Assembly (NCBI RefSeq): GCF_019511525.1
Contig: NZ_JAEUAT010000024.1
Coordinates: 33,015-97,014 of the forward strand
Direction: 5' to 3'
Length of the DNA: 64,000 nt
DNA from: Rhizobium cauense
GTDB lineage: Bacteria; Pseudomonadota; Alphaproteobacteria; Rhizobiales; Rhizobiaceae
The notes under the pieces were generated by a model, which was not told the origin of the DNA, did no database searches, and worked only from the letters and a program-made list of their open reading frames with translations. Each line of letters starts with the position of its first letter. Position 1 is the stretch's first letter. Positions 1 to 11,100 of the stretch are shown here, in pieces. The translations under genes were made by a program, and so were the position numbers.

Positions 1-214
1 ACGGCACGTTCCCGGCTGCTACCGATTCTTCCGCAATGATGGGTATATCGGGAAAAGCGGTTTCCAGCTGCGCGATGATGATGCGTTCTGCCGTCTCGTC
101 GGCAATGGTTACGGGGCTGTTGTCAGCCTTGCTGACAGACGCGCAGCCGCTCAGGTAAACCTGCATGATTGCTTTGCCCGCTTCGAGAGCGGCGCGCTCA
201 AATGTTTCGAGCAT
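1..214 (-). CDS. cysQ: 3'(2'),5'-bisphosphate nucleotidase CysQ, N-terminal part (runs off left edge)
   Basis: The first 71 residues of an inositol-monophosphatase-superfamily protein are visible. They begin MLETFERAALEAGKAIM and continue through SPVTIADETAE to an IIAEES stretch. The SPVT..AD and AEE elements are the family's substrate-loop and metal-binding acidic motifs, and this arrangement is typical of CysQ, which hydrolyses PAP/PAPS to recycle sulfate-assimilation by-products. I chose the ATG at 214 because GGAAGG lies just upstream; an in-frame ATG at 265 is the alternative. The gene is divergent from livH. The C-terminal part, including the catalytic core, is outside the window, so a related inositol-phosphatase function cannot be excluded. 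Confidence 0.75.
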   Translation of the reverse strand, partial: MLETFERAALEAGKAIMQVYLSGCASVSKADNSPVTIADETAERIIIAQLETAFPDIPIIAEESVAAGNVP

Positions 215-572
215 TCGCTCGCCTTCCGATTCCCACGTAGCCGACTTTGGGCCTCCACACTTCATATAGGGGTATCTTTCCGTGATTGGGAATCCCCCGG
301 GCTATGCGAGGCGTATCCCCGCCTTTGAGAAAACGCCGTTTCAAGGCGATTTGCAGTCAAAAAGCACACTATCGGGCTTGCTATGCTAAAAAATACGAAA
401 TTCTGACTACTAAAAAGTCATTTTCACCAAAAATTCAAAGAACTTTGGGGCTTTGCGATTTTGCACTTCCCTTTTGGTTTGAAAGCGGTATGAAATCTTT
501 AATTAAGGGCTCAACAAGAGCTCGAAGAACAAGAGATGCAGTCGATCTCGCTGCATCCAGGGGAAATGACAT
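215..572. other. Divergent intergenic region cysQ / livH
   Basis: This 358-base gap separates cysQ (minus) from livH (plus) and must carry promoters for both. It is AT-rich compared with its surroundings, especially 375-520. I could not identify a confident -35/-10 pair or a named operator. A possible small reading frame from 286 overlaps the livH start and has no recognisable protein features. Confidence 0.4.
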
Positions 573-1475
<903 letters not shown>

Positions 1476-1480
1476 ACATC

Positions 1481-2875
1481 ATGGAAAATGTTGCACGTTC
1501 CGCTGACAAGTCCGTAAAGGCCGGACTTGTTCAGACGGGTATTAAAGAAGCTCTGTTCGCAGGTCTCATCGCGTTCGGCATGTTTGTCCTGTATGTCGGC
1601 CTGAAGACCGACCAGAACATCAGCAACGAGCTCATCATCGTCCAGCGGTGGGGACTGCTCTCCATTTTCGTTGCCATTGCGGTCGTTGGTCGCTTCCTGT
1701 CGGTGGTTTTCCTGAGGCCGCATCTCGATGCGCGCAAGCTCAGGAAGGCGCGCAGCGGTCAGCTGGATATCTCGGCGGAAAAGGGCTTCTTCCATCAGCA
1801 CTTTCTGAAGATTGCGCTGCTCGCATTGCTCCTCTACCCGATGGTCATCGTCGCGCTCTTCGGTGCCCAGGGTTCGCTGAAGTGGGTCGACAATTTCGGG
1901 ATCCAGATCCTGATCTACGTGATGCTGGCGTGGGGTCTGAACATTGTCGTCGGACTGGCCGGTCTGCTGGACCTGGGTTATGTCGCCTTCTATGCTGTCG
2001 GCGCTTATTCCTACGCGCTTCTGTCAAGCTATTTCGGCCTGTCCTTCTGGGTGCTGCTGCCTCTCTCCGGTATTCTGGCCGCGTTGTGGGGTGTCATCCT
2101 CGGCTTTCCGGTCCTGCGCCTGCGCGGTGACTACCTTGCCATCGTTACGCTGGCGTTCGGTGAGATCATCCGCCTGGTGATTATCAACTGGACGGATCTT
2201 ACCAAGGGTACGTTCGGTATCTCGGGTATTCCGAAGGCCACTTTGTTCGGTATTCCTTTCGATGCGAGCGCTGGCGGCTTTGCGAAGCTCTTCCACCTGC
2301 CGATCTCCTCGGCTTACTACAAGATCTTCCTTTTCTACCTGATCCTCGCGCTTTGCCTGCTGACCGCCTATGTGACAATCCGCCTGCGCCGGATGCCGAT
2401 CGGTCGCGCATGGGAAGCCTTGCGTGAAGACGAGATCGCATGCCGCTCGCTCGGCATCAATACGGTCACGACCAAGCTGACGGCCTTCGCAACCGGCGCA
2501 ATGTTCGGTGGGTTTGCAGGATCCTTCTTCGCGGCTCGTCAGGGCTTTGTCTCTCCGGAATCGTTCGTCTTCCTGGAATCCGCCGTCATCCTCGCAATCG
2601 TCGTTCTCGGCGGCATGGGGTCACTGACCGGTATCGCGATTGCCGCCATCGTCATGGTCGGCGGTACGGAAATGCTGCGCGAAATGGAGTTCCTGAAGCT
2701 GATCTTCGGGCCTGACTTTACGCCGGAACTCTATCGCATGCTGCTTTTCGGTCTGGCGATGGTTGTCGTCATGCTGATCAAGCCACGCGGTTTCGTCGGG
2801 TCGCGTGAACCGACGGCCTTCCTCAAGGAGCGCAAGGCTGTTTCCGGAAGCTTCACCAAAGAGGGCCACGGTTGA
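1481..2875 (+). CDS. livM: Branched-chain amino-acid ABC transporter permease LivM (BraE)
   Basis: A 464-residue second permease of the HAAT family. After an extended N-terminal region of about 130 residues with two membrane segments, the conserved core begins with AWGLNIVVGLAGLLDLGYVA and continues through GFPVLRLRGDYLAIVTLAFG and the cytoplasmic GRAWEALREDEIACRSLGI loop that contacts the ATPase. The long N-terminal extension is usual for rhizobial LivM. I placed the start at the ATG 5 nt after livH; a longer in-frame reading overlaps livH and lacks conserved sequence. The stop overlaps the livG start by one base, indicating translational coupling. Confidence 0.93.
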   Translation: MENVARSADKSVKAGLVQTGIKEALFAGLIAFGMFVLYVGLKTDQNISNELIIVQRWGLLSIFVAIAVVGRFLSVVFLRPHLDARKLRKARSGQLDISAEKGFFHQHFLKIALLALLLYPMVIVALFGAQGSLKWVDNFGIQILIYVMLAWGLNIVVGLAGLLDLGYVAFYAVGAYSYALLSSYFGLSFWVLLPLSGILAALWGVILGFPVLRLRGDYLAIVTLAFGEIIRLVIINWTDLTKGTFGISGIPKATLFGIPFDASAGGFAKLFHLPISSAYYKIFLFYLILALCLLTAYVTIRLRRMPIGRAWEALREDEIACRSLGINTVTTKLTAFATGAMFGGFAGSFFAARQGFVSPESFVFLESAVILAIVVLGGMGSLTGIAIAAIVMVGGTEMLREMEFLKLIFGPDFTPELYRMLLFGLAMVVVMLIKPRGFVGSREPTAFLKERKAVSGSFTKEGHG

Positions 2876-3750
2876 TGAGCCCTCAGGAAACAAACATGTC
2901 CAGCGATACTCTGCTCAAGGTCGAGCACCTGTCGATGAAGTTCGGCGGCCTGATGGCGATCAACGACTTCTCCTTCGAGGCGAAGCGCGGCGACATCACC
3001 GCTCTGATCGGCCCGAACGGCGCCGGCAAGACGACAGTCTTCAACTGCATCACCGGCTTCTATAAGCCGACGATGGGAATGATCACGCTCCAGCAGAAGA
3101 ACGGCAAGGAGTTCCTGCTCGAGCGCCTTCCGGATTTCCGGATCACCAAGGAAGCCAAGGTCGCCCGTACGTTCCAGAACATCCGCTTGTTTTCCGGCCT
3201 GACGGTTCTCGAAAACCTCCTGGTCGCCCAGCACAACAAGCTGATGAAGGCGTCGGGCTATACGGTGATGGGACTTCTCGGCATCGGGCCCTATCGGTCC
3301 GAAGCAAAGAACGCCATCGAACTGGCCCGCCACTGGCTGGAGAAGGCAGATCTCATCGATCGCGCCGACGACCCGGCCGGCGATCTTCCCTACGGTGCCC
3401 AGCGCCGCTTGGAGATCGCACGCGCCATGTGCACGGAGCCGGAACTTCTCTGCCTCGACGAACCGGCAGCGGGCCTCAATCCCCGCGAGTCGGCGGCTCT
3501 CAACGCGCTGCTGCGAAGCATCCGCGCCGAAAGCGGCACGTCGATCTTGCTGATCGAGCATGACATGTCTGTCGTCATGGAAATTTCCGACCATGTCGTG
3601 GTGCTCGAATACGGCCAGAAGATTTCGGACGGCACACCTGATGAAGTGAAGAATGATCCGAGGGTTATCGCAGCCTATCTCGGCGTTGAAGACGAGGAAG
3701 TGGAAGAAGTGATCGCAGCCGTAGAGAACCTCGAAGGAGGCTCGCACTAA
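2875..3750 (+). CDS. livG: Branched-chain amino-acid ABC transporter ATP-binding protein LivG (BraF)
   Basis: A 291-residue ABC ATPase. Walker A is GPNGAGKTT (about residue 45), the signature region reads LPYGAQRRLEIARAM, Walker B is LLCLDEPAAGLNP, and the H-loop is in IEHDMSVVM. The degenerate signature YGAQRR in place of LSGGQ is normal for LivG. It energises import with LivF. The ATG at 2875 overlaps the livM stop by one base; an alternative in-frame ATG at 2896 has AGGAAA five bases upstream and gives the protein MSSDTLLKVEHLSMKFGG, so the true N-terminus is uncertain by seven residues. The acidic C-terminal tail is a rhizobial feature. Confidence 0.93.
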   Translation: MSPQETNMSSDTLLKVEHLSMKFGGLMAINDFSFEAKRGDITALIGPNGAGKTTVFNCITGFYKPTMGMITLQQKNGKEFLLERLPDFRITKEAKVARTFQNIRLFSGLTVLENLLVAQHNKLMKASGYTVMGLLGIGPYRSEAKNAIELARHWLEKADLIDRADDPAGDLPYGAQRRLEIARAMCTEPELLCLDEPAAGLNPRESAALNALLRSIRAESGTSILLIEHDMSVVMEISDHVVVLEYGQKISDGTPDEVKNDPRVIAAYLGVEDEEVEEVIAAVENLEGGSH

Positions 3751-4478
3751 TGACTGGTCAGCCACTTCTGAAAGTCCAGGGTGTCGAAACCTACTACGGC
3801 AACATCCGGGCCCTGGCCGGGATCGACGTCGAAGTCCATCGCGGCGAGATCGTCAGCCTGATCGGTGCCAACGGCGCCGGCAAGTCGACCCTGATGATGA
3901 CGATCTGCGGTAGCCCGCAGGCTCGCAACGGCGCGGTGATCTTCGAGGGTCGCGACATCACGCGCATGCCAACGCATGAGATCGCCCGGCTTCGCATTGC
4001 ACAGTCGCCGGAAGGACGTCGTATCTTCCCGCGCATGACCGTCATGGAAAATCTCCAGATGGGTGCGGGTCTCGACAACCTCAAATATTTCAACGAGGAC
4101 GTCGAGAAGGTCTTTGCGATGTTCCCGCGTCTGAAGGAGCGCCAGACCCAGCGCGGCGGCACGCTCTCGGGCGGCGAACAGCAGATGCTTTCCATCGGCC
4201 GTGCGCTGATGGCGCGTCCAAAGCTGTTGCTTCTCGACGAACCATCGCTCGGCCTTGCGCCGCTGATCGTCAAGGGCATCTTCGAGGCGATCAAGAAGTT
4301 GAACAAGGAAGAGGGGCTTACCGTCTTCCTCGTGGAGCAGAACGCTTTCGCGGCGCTACGCCTGTCCGACCGTGCCTACGTCATGGTGAACGGCAAGGTG
4401 ACGATGAGCGGTTCCGGCGCCGAACTGCTGGCGAATCCGGAAGTGCGTGCCGCCTATCTCGAAGGCGGACGGCATTGA
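3750..4478 (+). CDS. livF: Branched-chain amino-acid ABC transporter ATP-binding protein LivF (BraG)
   Basis: A 242-residue ABC ATPase paired with LivG. It shows Walker A GANGAGKST, the SPEGRRIFPRMTVMENL stretch typical of LivF, signature LSGGEQQMLSIGRALM, Walker B LLLLDEPSLGLAP, and an H-loop equivalent at LVEQNAFAAL. In LivF the H-loop histidine is commonly replaced by Q/N as here, so this is not a defect. The start overlaps the livG stop by one base, with GAAGGAGG upstream. Length is normal for the family. Confidence 0.94.
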   Translation: MTGQPLLKVQGVETYYGNIRALAGIDVEVHRGEIVSLIGANGAGKSTLMMTICGSPQARNGAVIFEGRDITRMPTHEIARLRIAQSPEGRRIFPRMTVMENLQMGAGLDNLKYFNEDVEKVFAMFPRLKERQTQRGGTLSGGEQQMLSIGRALMARPKLLLLDEPSLGLAPLIVKGIFEAIKKLNKEEGLTVFLVEQNAFAALRLSDRAYVMVNGKVTMSGSGAELLANPEVRAAYLEGGRH

Positions 4479-4502
4479 GCATGACGAAGGGGAGACTTTG
4501 AT

Positions 4503-4856
4503 ATGCAGGGACTTTTCTTTGAGGGCGATACCGGCGTTCGCAGCGCCATTCGGCTTTTCGTTGTGCTGATTGGATTTTGGACAGCGTGGCGGGCTGGCAG
4601 GGCCGCTGCCGAAAGCTGGAGCAACTATCCGCTGGTGATTGCTTATACTGTTCTGCTCGCTGGTGCGATGCAGTTCCTGCATCACGCACTGTTTGACGGA
4701 CCGGTCCTCAGCCTCTTTTACTACGTGATCGACCTGGTCCTTCTTCTGATCTTCTCGACGGCCGGCTATCGCTATCGCCGGACCAACCAGATGGTCAACA
4801 ACTACTACTGGCTCTACGAAAAGACGTCCCCCTTCTCCTGGAAGGCAAAACATTGA
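4503..4856 (+). CDS. Small membrane protein of the bra/liv operon (DUF6867-type)
   Basis: A 117-residue protein with about three hydrophobic segments (near residues 15-32, 43-60 and 68-88), ending in a conserved-looking aromatic stretch, NNYYWLYEKTSPFSWK. I recognise it as the small DUF6867-type protein that sits between livF and the binding-protein gene in many Rhizobiales. The biochemical role is unknown; its position suggests an accessory of the amino-acid transporter. It starts 24 nt after livF with AAGGGGAG upstream, so it is probably cotranscribed. Confidence 0.75.
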   Translation: MQGLFFEGDTGVRSAIRLFVVLIGFWTAWRAGRAAAESWSNYPLVIAYTVLLAGAMQFLHHALFDGPVLSLFYYVIDLVLLLIFSTAGYRYRRTNQMVNNYYWLYEKTSPFSWKAKH

Positions 4857-4975
4857 CAGCCGGTTGAATCTAGGGACAGATTGCCCCTCGGAGTGGAACA
4901 AGTTTCCTGGCGCAGTAAAGTGGGTAATGCGCTGGGTGGTGGAACAGAACCCGCTAAAAAATTGGGAGTAATAGA

Positions 4976-6100
4976 ATGAAAAAGTCTCTCCTGTCGGCTG
5001 TAGCTCTGACGGCGATGGTCGCCTTCAGCGGCAACGCATGGGCCGACATCATCGTTGGCGTTGCTGGTCCGCTGACCGGCCCGAACGCTGCGTTCGGGGC
5101 TCAGCTCCAGAAGGGCGCAGAGCAGGCTGCCGCTGACATCAACGCTGCTGGCGGCATCAACGGCGAGCAGATCAAGATCGTCCTCGGCGACGACGTCTCC
5201 GACCCGAAGCAGGGCATCTCGGTTGCGAACAAGTTCGCTGCTGACGGCGTCAAGTTCGTTATCGGCCACTTCAACTCGGGCGTATCGATCCCGGCTTCCG
5301 AAGTTTACGCTGAAAACGGCATGCTCGAAATCACCCCGGCTGCTACGAACCCGAAGTTCACCGAGCGCGGCCTCTGGAACACGTTCCGTACTTGCGGCCG
5401 TGACGACCAGCAGGGCGCAATCGCCGGCAAGTATCTCGCCGACCACTTCAAGGACGCCAAGATCGCTGTCGTTCACGACAAGACGCCTTACGGCCAGGGC
5501 CTGGCTGACGAAACCAAGAAGGCTCTGAACGCTGCCGGCACGACCGAAGCCCTCTACGAAGGCATCAACGTTGGCGACAAGGACTTCTCGGCCCTCATCG
5601 CCAAGATGAAGGAAGCTGGCGTCACGATCATCTACTGGGGTGGTCTCCACACCGAAGCTGGTCTGATCATCCGCCAGGCTGCCGACCAGGGCCTCAAGGC
5701 TACGCTCGTTTCGGGTGACGGTATCGTTTCGAACGAACTGGCATCGATCGCTGGCGACGCAGTCGCCGGTACGCTGAACACCTTCGGGCCCGATCCGACG
5801 CTGAACCCGGCCAACAAGGACCTCGTTGCGAAGTTCAAGGCTGCCGGCTTCAACCCGGAAGCTTACACGCTGTACTCCTACGCTGCTCTGCAGTCGATCG
5901 CTGGTGGCGCAAAGGCTGCTGGTTCAAACGACGCAGAAGCTGTTGCTGCTGCAATGAAGGCAAAGGGCCCGTTCCCGACCGTTCTCGGCGACATGTCGTT
6001 CGACGAAAAGGGCGACCCGAAGCTTCCCGGCTACATCATGTACGAGTGGAAGAAGGGTCCGGACGGCAAGTACAGCTACTTCCCGCAGGACGCCAAGTAA
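4976..6100 (+). CDS. braC: Periplasmic amino-acid-binding protein of the liv/bra transporter
   Basis: A 374-residue type-I periplasmic binding protein. The signal peptide MKKSLLSAVALTAMVAF ends at a SGNAWA-D cleavage site. The mature start IIVGVAGPLTGPNAAFG and the ligand-pocket region DVSDPKQGISVANKFAADGV are typical of the Leu/Ile/Val-binding family. It lies 119 nt after the small membrane-protein gene, with GGGAGTAATAG before the ATG, and is followed by a strong terminator. The separate spacing may give it extra expression relative to the permease genes, as is usual for binding proteins. Ligand range cannot be read from the sequence; the R. leguminosarum counterpart is BraC. Confidence 0.92.
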   Translation: MKKSLLSAVALTAMVAFSGNAWADIIVGVAGPLTGPNAAFGAQLQKGAEQAAADINAAGGINGEQIKIVLGDDVSDPKQGISVANKFAADGVKFVIGHFNSGVSIPASEVYAENGMLEITPAATNPKFTERGLWNTFRTCGRDDQQGAIAGKYLADHFKDAKIAVVHDKTPYGQGLADETKKALNAAGTTEALYEGINVGDKDFSALIAKMKEAGVTIIYWGGLHTEAGLIIRQAADQGLKATLVSGDGIVSNELASIAGDAVAGTLNTFGPDPTLNPANKDLVAKFKAAGFNPEAYTLYSYAALQSIAGGAKAAGSNDAEAVAAAMKAKGPFPTVLGDMSFDEKGDPKLPGYIMYEWKKGPDGKYSYFPQDAK

Positions 6101-6126
6101 GGGTCTACCCGCTTGTGCAGATTTTG

Positions 6127-6152
6127 GAAGCCCGGTCGCAAGACCGGGCTTC
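6127..6152 (+). terminator. Rho-independent terminator after the liv/bra operon
   Basis: A perfect 11-bp inverted repeat (GAAGCCCGGTC / GACCGGGCTTC) with a GCAA tetraloop begins 26 nt after the binding-protein stop. The following sequence TTCCGTTT gives only a modest U-rich tail. Confidence 0.85.
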
Positions 6153-6224
6153 TTCCGTTTGGCCAGCAGGCCTTTTTGCGCTACTGGCTAGAAAGCCAAC
6201 CACAGCAATCCGGATCAGATTACC

Positions 6225-7196
6225 ATGTCCAAGCCACGCATTCTCGTCACGCGCCGCTGGCCGTCAGCCGTTGAGAGCATCCTCTCAGACCGTTTCGATA
6301 CAACGCTGAATACGGATGACCTCTCCATGACCGGGGAAGCGCTGAGCGCGGCGCTGGGCGAGTATGATGCGGTTCTGCCGACTGTCTCCGACCGATTGCC
6401 GGCGGCCGTCTTCGACGGCGTGATGCCACGCGTCCGCATGCTTGGCAATTTCGGCGTCGGCTACAATCACATCGACATCGACGCGGCGAAGGCGCGGGGG
6501 ATTGTGGTGACGAACACCCCCGGAGTGCTGACCGATTGCACTGCCGATATCGCCATGCTGCTGCTGCTCACCGTCGCCCGCCGCGGCGGCGAGGGAGAGC
6601 GCCAAGTGCGCGCGGGCGAGTGGCAAGGCTGGTGCCCGACACATATGATCGGGACGAAGGTCACCGGCAAGACGGTCGGCATCATCGGCTTCGGCCGCAT
6701 CGGCAAGGCGTTCGCGCAGCGTTGTCACTTCGGCTTCGGCATGGATGTTGTTTTCTACAACCGTTCGCCCGTCGATCCGGCGGAGGCGGCGCGTTATGGG
6801 GCCCGGCAATTGCCTGCTGTCGAAGACGTATTGGCGTCGTCCGACTTTGTGTCCTTGCATTGCCCCGGCGGGGCTGAGAACCGGCACCTGATGAATGCAG
6901 AGCGGCTTGCGACAATGAGGCCGGGTGCGTTCCTGATCAATACGGCACGCGGCGATGTCGTCGATGAGCTGGCCTTGATAGCAGCCCTGAAGGACGGTGT
7001 TATTCGCGGTGCCGGGCTTGATGTGTATGGGGCCGAGCCACACGTACCAGATGCGCTAAGAGCAATGGAGAATGTCGTGCTGCTACCGCATCTCGGCAGC
7101 GCGACAGAGGAAACCCGTACGGCCATGGGAATGAAGGTGGTGGACAACGTGACCGCCTTCTTTGACGGCAGACCGCCGCCGGATCGCGTTGTTTGA
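6225..7196 (+). CDS. D-isomer 2-hydroxyacid dehydrogenase (glyoxylate/hydroxypyruvate reductase type)
   Basis: A 323-residue NAD(P)-dependent dehydrogenase. The nucleotide-binding motif is GIIGFGRIGKAFAQR (about residues 151-165). The substrate and catalytic elements are the N-terminal-domain GNFGVGYNHID, then NTARGDVVDE with the catalytic Arg, the Glu in GLDVYGAEP, and the His in LLPHLGSATEETR. This set is typical of glyoxylate reductase/D-glycerate dehydrogenase. It is a single gene with its own leader after the bra terminator, and it converges on the response-regulator gene. The exact substrate (glyoxylate, hydroxypyruvate or another 2-ketoacid) is not determined by these motifs. Confidence 0.88.
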   Translation: MSKPRILVTRRWPSAVESILSDRFDTTLNTDDLSMTGEALSAALGEYDAVLPTVSDRLPAAVFDGVMPRVRMLGNFGVGYNHIDIDAAKARGIVVTNTPGVLTDCTADIAMLLLLTVARRGGEGERQVRAGEWQGWCPTHMIGTKVTGKTVGIIGFGRIGKAFAQRCHFGFGMDVVFYNRSPVDPAEAARYGARQLPAVEDVLASSDFVSLHCPGGAENRHLMNAERLATMRPGAFLINTARGDVVDELALIAALKDGVIRGAGLDVYGAEPHVPDALRAMENVVLLPHLGSATEETRTAMGMKVVDNVTAFFDGRPPPDRVV

Positions 7197-7226
7197 GCCG
7201 TCGGCTCACGACCGCATCAGGCCAGT

Positions 7227-8138
7227 TCAGGTCTCGTGCAGCACATGAGCAGCCTTGACTGCGGCGGAGGCGCGGTTCTCGACACCGAGCTTCACGTAGA
7301 TCTGTTCGAGATGCTTGTTCACCGTGCGCGCCGACAGGCCGAGAATCTCGCCGATGTCACGGTTGGCCTTGCCCTTCGCAATCCATAGCAACACTTCGGA
7401 TTCCCTCTGAGTGAGCGAGAAATGCCGGCGAAGGACCTCGTCATCGGCGCGCGCATTGTTTGCGGTCAGGCGAAACAGGTATTCGTCGGCACCGATCGCG
7501 CCCAGAAAGGCAAGCTGAAGCACATCCTTGCCGGCATGCGAAAGCGAAATTGCGCCATCGCGGGCTGAGGCGGGGCGGGCTTTCATCCATTCGGCAATCT
7601 TGCCGACCACCGTATCCATGGCATCGTCGCGATCCATCGCGGCGTTGACGAGACGTGTTGCCTGTGGCGTCGACCAGTGAATGTCGCCGTCGCCCTTGAC
7701 CGCAAGCAAATGCCTGCCGGCGGCGTCGAGCGCAACGCGCGCGCTCTGCGTCGAGCGTGCGTTTCGCAGGTGGACACCGATCCGCGCTCGCAGCTCGTCG
7801 ATGTTGATCGGCTTCGTCAGGTAGTCCACACCTCCGGATTCGAGCGCACGAACGACATGCTCGGTTTCCGTGAGCCCGGTCATGAAGATGACCGGTATCT
7901 GGCTGATTGCCGGGTTGGATTTGAGTCTTCTGCAAGTCTCAAAGCCGTCCATGGAGGGCATGACGGCATCCAGCAGGATGAGATCGGGCGTAATGCGCTC
8001 CACAATATTCAGGGCGGCCGAGCCTGATGTGGCGATCAGGACCGAGAAGCCCGACTGCTCGAGAGCATCGGTCAGGAACCCCAAAGCCTCCGGCGAGTCA
8101 TCCACCAGCAGAACGATGTCGCGCGGGAGCTCAGCCAA
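7227..8138 (-). CDS. LuxR/NarL-family response regulator partnered with the NCS1-type hybrid kinase
   Basis: A 303-residue regulator. Residues about 8-120 form a receiver domain with acidic pocket LVDDSPE, phosphoacceptor Asp57 in LILLDAVMPSMDGFE, and the conserved Lys in YLTKPINIDEL. A poorly conserved linker follows, then a C-terminal LuxR-type helix-turn-helix (SLTQRESEVLLWIAKGKANR, then IGEILGLSARTVNKHLEQIY). The start overlaps the end of the kinase gene by 8 nt, so the two are translationally coupled partners. Together they lie divergent from urtABCDE, so this protein is the obvious candidate activator of urea uptake or urease genes. That role is inferred from position only. Confidence 0.9.
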   Translation of the reverse strand: MAELPRDIVLLVDDSPEALGFLTDALEQSGFSVLIATSGSAALNIVERITPDLILLDAVMPSMDGFETCRRLKSNPAISQIPVIFMTGLTETEHVVRALESGGVDYLTKPINIDELRARIGVHLRNARSTQSARVALDAAGRHLLAVKGDGDIHWSTPQATRLVNAAMDRDDAMDTVVGKIAEWMKARPASARDGAISLSHAGKDVLQLAFLGAIGADEYLFRLTANNARADDEVLRRHFSLTQRESEVLLWIAKGKANRDIGEILGLSARTVNKHLEQIYVKLGVENRASAAVKAAHVLHET

Positions 8139-11100
8139 GGGTTTCTACCTTCTCGTCAAAACGGTGCAGGAAGTTCATGAGGCCGTTCAGATCGAAGGCG
8201 GCCGCATAGGAACGAAGTTCCTCTGTAAATGGCTGATTTGCTTCCACCTTGGCAAGGTCGTTGAGCTTGGCTTCGATACCTCTGATGTAGCCGATCTCTG
8301 CTAGCCGCAACAATTCCTGGACGTGCGCCGATCCCGGGCTGACCAGCGGCCGGTCATGCTTGATGGTGGCAGGCTGTAGCGCTTCGGCATAGATCCACTT
8401 CAAGCCCAGATGCAGCGCAAGCTTGTCACGCAGCTGCTTGATGTCGACAGGCTTGCCGATGGCATCATTGTGGCTGTCATCGCTGTCGCGGTGTGCGGCG
8501 GCGTCGCCGATATTGGCGGACAGCATGACGATCGGGGCGGTCTGGCCGTTTGCGCGCAGGCGTGAAACGAGTTGCCAGCCGTTCATGCCCGGCATCGAGA
8601 TGTCGACAAGGAACAGATCGGGCTGGATGCCTTCGATCAAGGTCAGGCAGTCGGCGCCACTCGCTGCTGTCAGGACAACGAAGTCGAGAGGCGCAAGAAC
8701 CTCGCGCATCATGTCGCGGTGATCTTCATTGTCGTCCACGACAACGATCGTGCGCCGGGGACCGTCATAGCTCACAATTTTCTTTTCCAGCGGCGGCACC
8801 GTCATTTCGCGGAGCACGGCCGAAAGCATGAGGCGTACGCGGAACATCGTGCCGCGGTCTTTCTCGCTGCTCACCGAAATTTCGCCACCCAGCGTGTTGG
8901 TCAAAAGCTGCGTGATCGTGAGGCCGAGGCCAAGGCCCGGCATCGGCCGGATACTGTCGGCCTCGCCACGCTGGAACGGCTCGTAGATGCGGCTCAAGTC
9001 CTTCTCGGCTATGCCACGACCGGTATCGGCGACGGTAAACGTCGCGACCTGGCTGCGATAGCCGACGTCGAAGGTGACACTGCCTTCGTCAGTGAATTTG
9101 ATGGCGTTGGAAAGCAGGTTCACGAGGATCTGGCGAAGTCGCTTTTCATCGGTGCGGACGAACTGGGGCAGGGCGGGCGAGCGGTGGTGAAGGAAAGTCA
9201 GTCCCTTCGCCTGTGCCTGCGGACGGAACATGTCGACGACCTGGTCGAGGAAGTCCTGGATGTTGATCTCATTGGAATAGACCTGCAGGCGCCCGGCCTC
9301 GATCTTCGAGATATCGAGGAGGCCGTCGATGAGGCCGGACAGATGCTCGGCGCTGCGTCTGATGACTTTGATCGAGGATTGGCGCGGGGCGGGGATGGTC
9401 TCGTCGCGCTCCAGAATCTGCGCGTAGCCGAGCACCGCATTCAGTGGTGTGCGCAATTCGTGGCTGAGGCCGACCACATAGCGGCTCTTGGCGCGGTTGG
9501 CGGCCTCGGCCGTCTCCTTGGCAGTCTGGAGCGCAGCGTCGGTTTTCTTGTGGGCGGCGATCTCCTTCAACAGCAGCGTATTCTGGCGCGAGGATTCCTC
9601 CTCCGCCACGACGCGGCTGTCGTGCGCCAGAACGTAGAACCAGCAAACGACTCCCGCAATCACCGCGAAAACGAAAAAGACCACGAGGATCGTTCCGTTG
9701 ACGACATCGGCGGTCTGAGGCGACGCCGAGGAAACCTGATGGGCGATCATTGCGAGGATGGCACCGACTGCTGTCAGGGCAAGCACAACGGCGATGCCGT
9801 AGCGTCCGAGGCGCGTAGTGAGTTTCTGAACAACGGTCTCCGGCAGCACTGCCTTGGCGACCGTGCCGACCTGCGCGTTGAAGCGGGCCTTCGGCTTACA
9901 CATGTCGTGGCAGCGACTGTCGAGCGAACAGCAGAGTGAGCAGATCGGTGCCGCATAGGCCGGGCACCAGGCCATATCTTCAGGCTCGAAGGGGTGCTCG
10001 CAGACGGAGCAGGTGATGTTTGTGAGGTTCTTCCAGCTGTGGCGCGGTTTGCGCGCGAGGTAGAATTTGCCCTTCGTGCCCCATGCGATCAGTGGCGAGG
10101 CGATCAGCGCCACGATCAACGTGATGTAGGGCGCAAGCGATGCGGCGACGGAGCCGAAGACGCCGAAATGAGCGATCAGCGCAATGCCGGCTGACAGCGT
10201 CATGGCTCCGAGGCCGACCGGATTGATGTCGTAGAGATGGGCGCGCTTGAATTCGATGCCGGGAGGGGCAAGGCCGAGGGGCTTGTTGATGAAAAGGTCG
10301 GCCGAGATCGTGCAGAGCCACGCCATGGCGATGATCGAAAAGATGCCGAGCGTTTCTTCAAGCAGCTTGTAGATGCCGAGCTCCATCAGGAGCAGGGCGA
10401 TCGCCACGTTGAACACAAGCCAGATGACGCGGCCAGGATGGCTGTGGGTGAGGCGGGAGAAGAAATTCGACCAGGCGAGCGAGCCGGCGTAGGCATTCAT
10501 CACGTTGATCTTTAGCTGCGAGACGACCACGAAGGCAGCCATCAGCAGAAGGGCGGCATTATGCCAGGGGATCATGTAGCCGAAAGCCGTCAGGTACATC
10601 TGGGCCGGATCGGCGGCGCGATCGACCGGCACGCCTGAGGCAAAGGTGAGGACGACGAGGAATGAACCGGCCAGCAGCTTCGGCGCCCCGATGATTACCC
10701 AGCCGGGGCCGGCCAGGAAAACGGCGAGCCGGTGGCGCCAGTTCTGCTGCTTTTCCGGTGGCAGGAACCGTAGAAAGTCGGCCTGTTCGCCGATCTGTGA
10801 CATCAGAGCGAGGATCACGGCCGAGGCTGCGCCGAACTCGACGAGATCGAACGGAGCGATGGTGCCCGGCGGGCCCGAGGCGTGGCGGATACCGGAAAAG
10901 GCACGCCAGAGATCGAATTTCTCCCAGTCCATCACGGCGATGAAAATGAAAGGCAGCACGTTGAGGACGATCCAGAAAGGCTGGGTCAGCAACTGGAACC
11001 GACTGATGAGCCGAACGCCGTGCGTGACCAGCGGGATGACCATGACGGCGCTGATGATGTAGCCGATCCACAACGGGATGCCGAGTGTCAGCTCCAGAGC

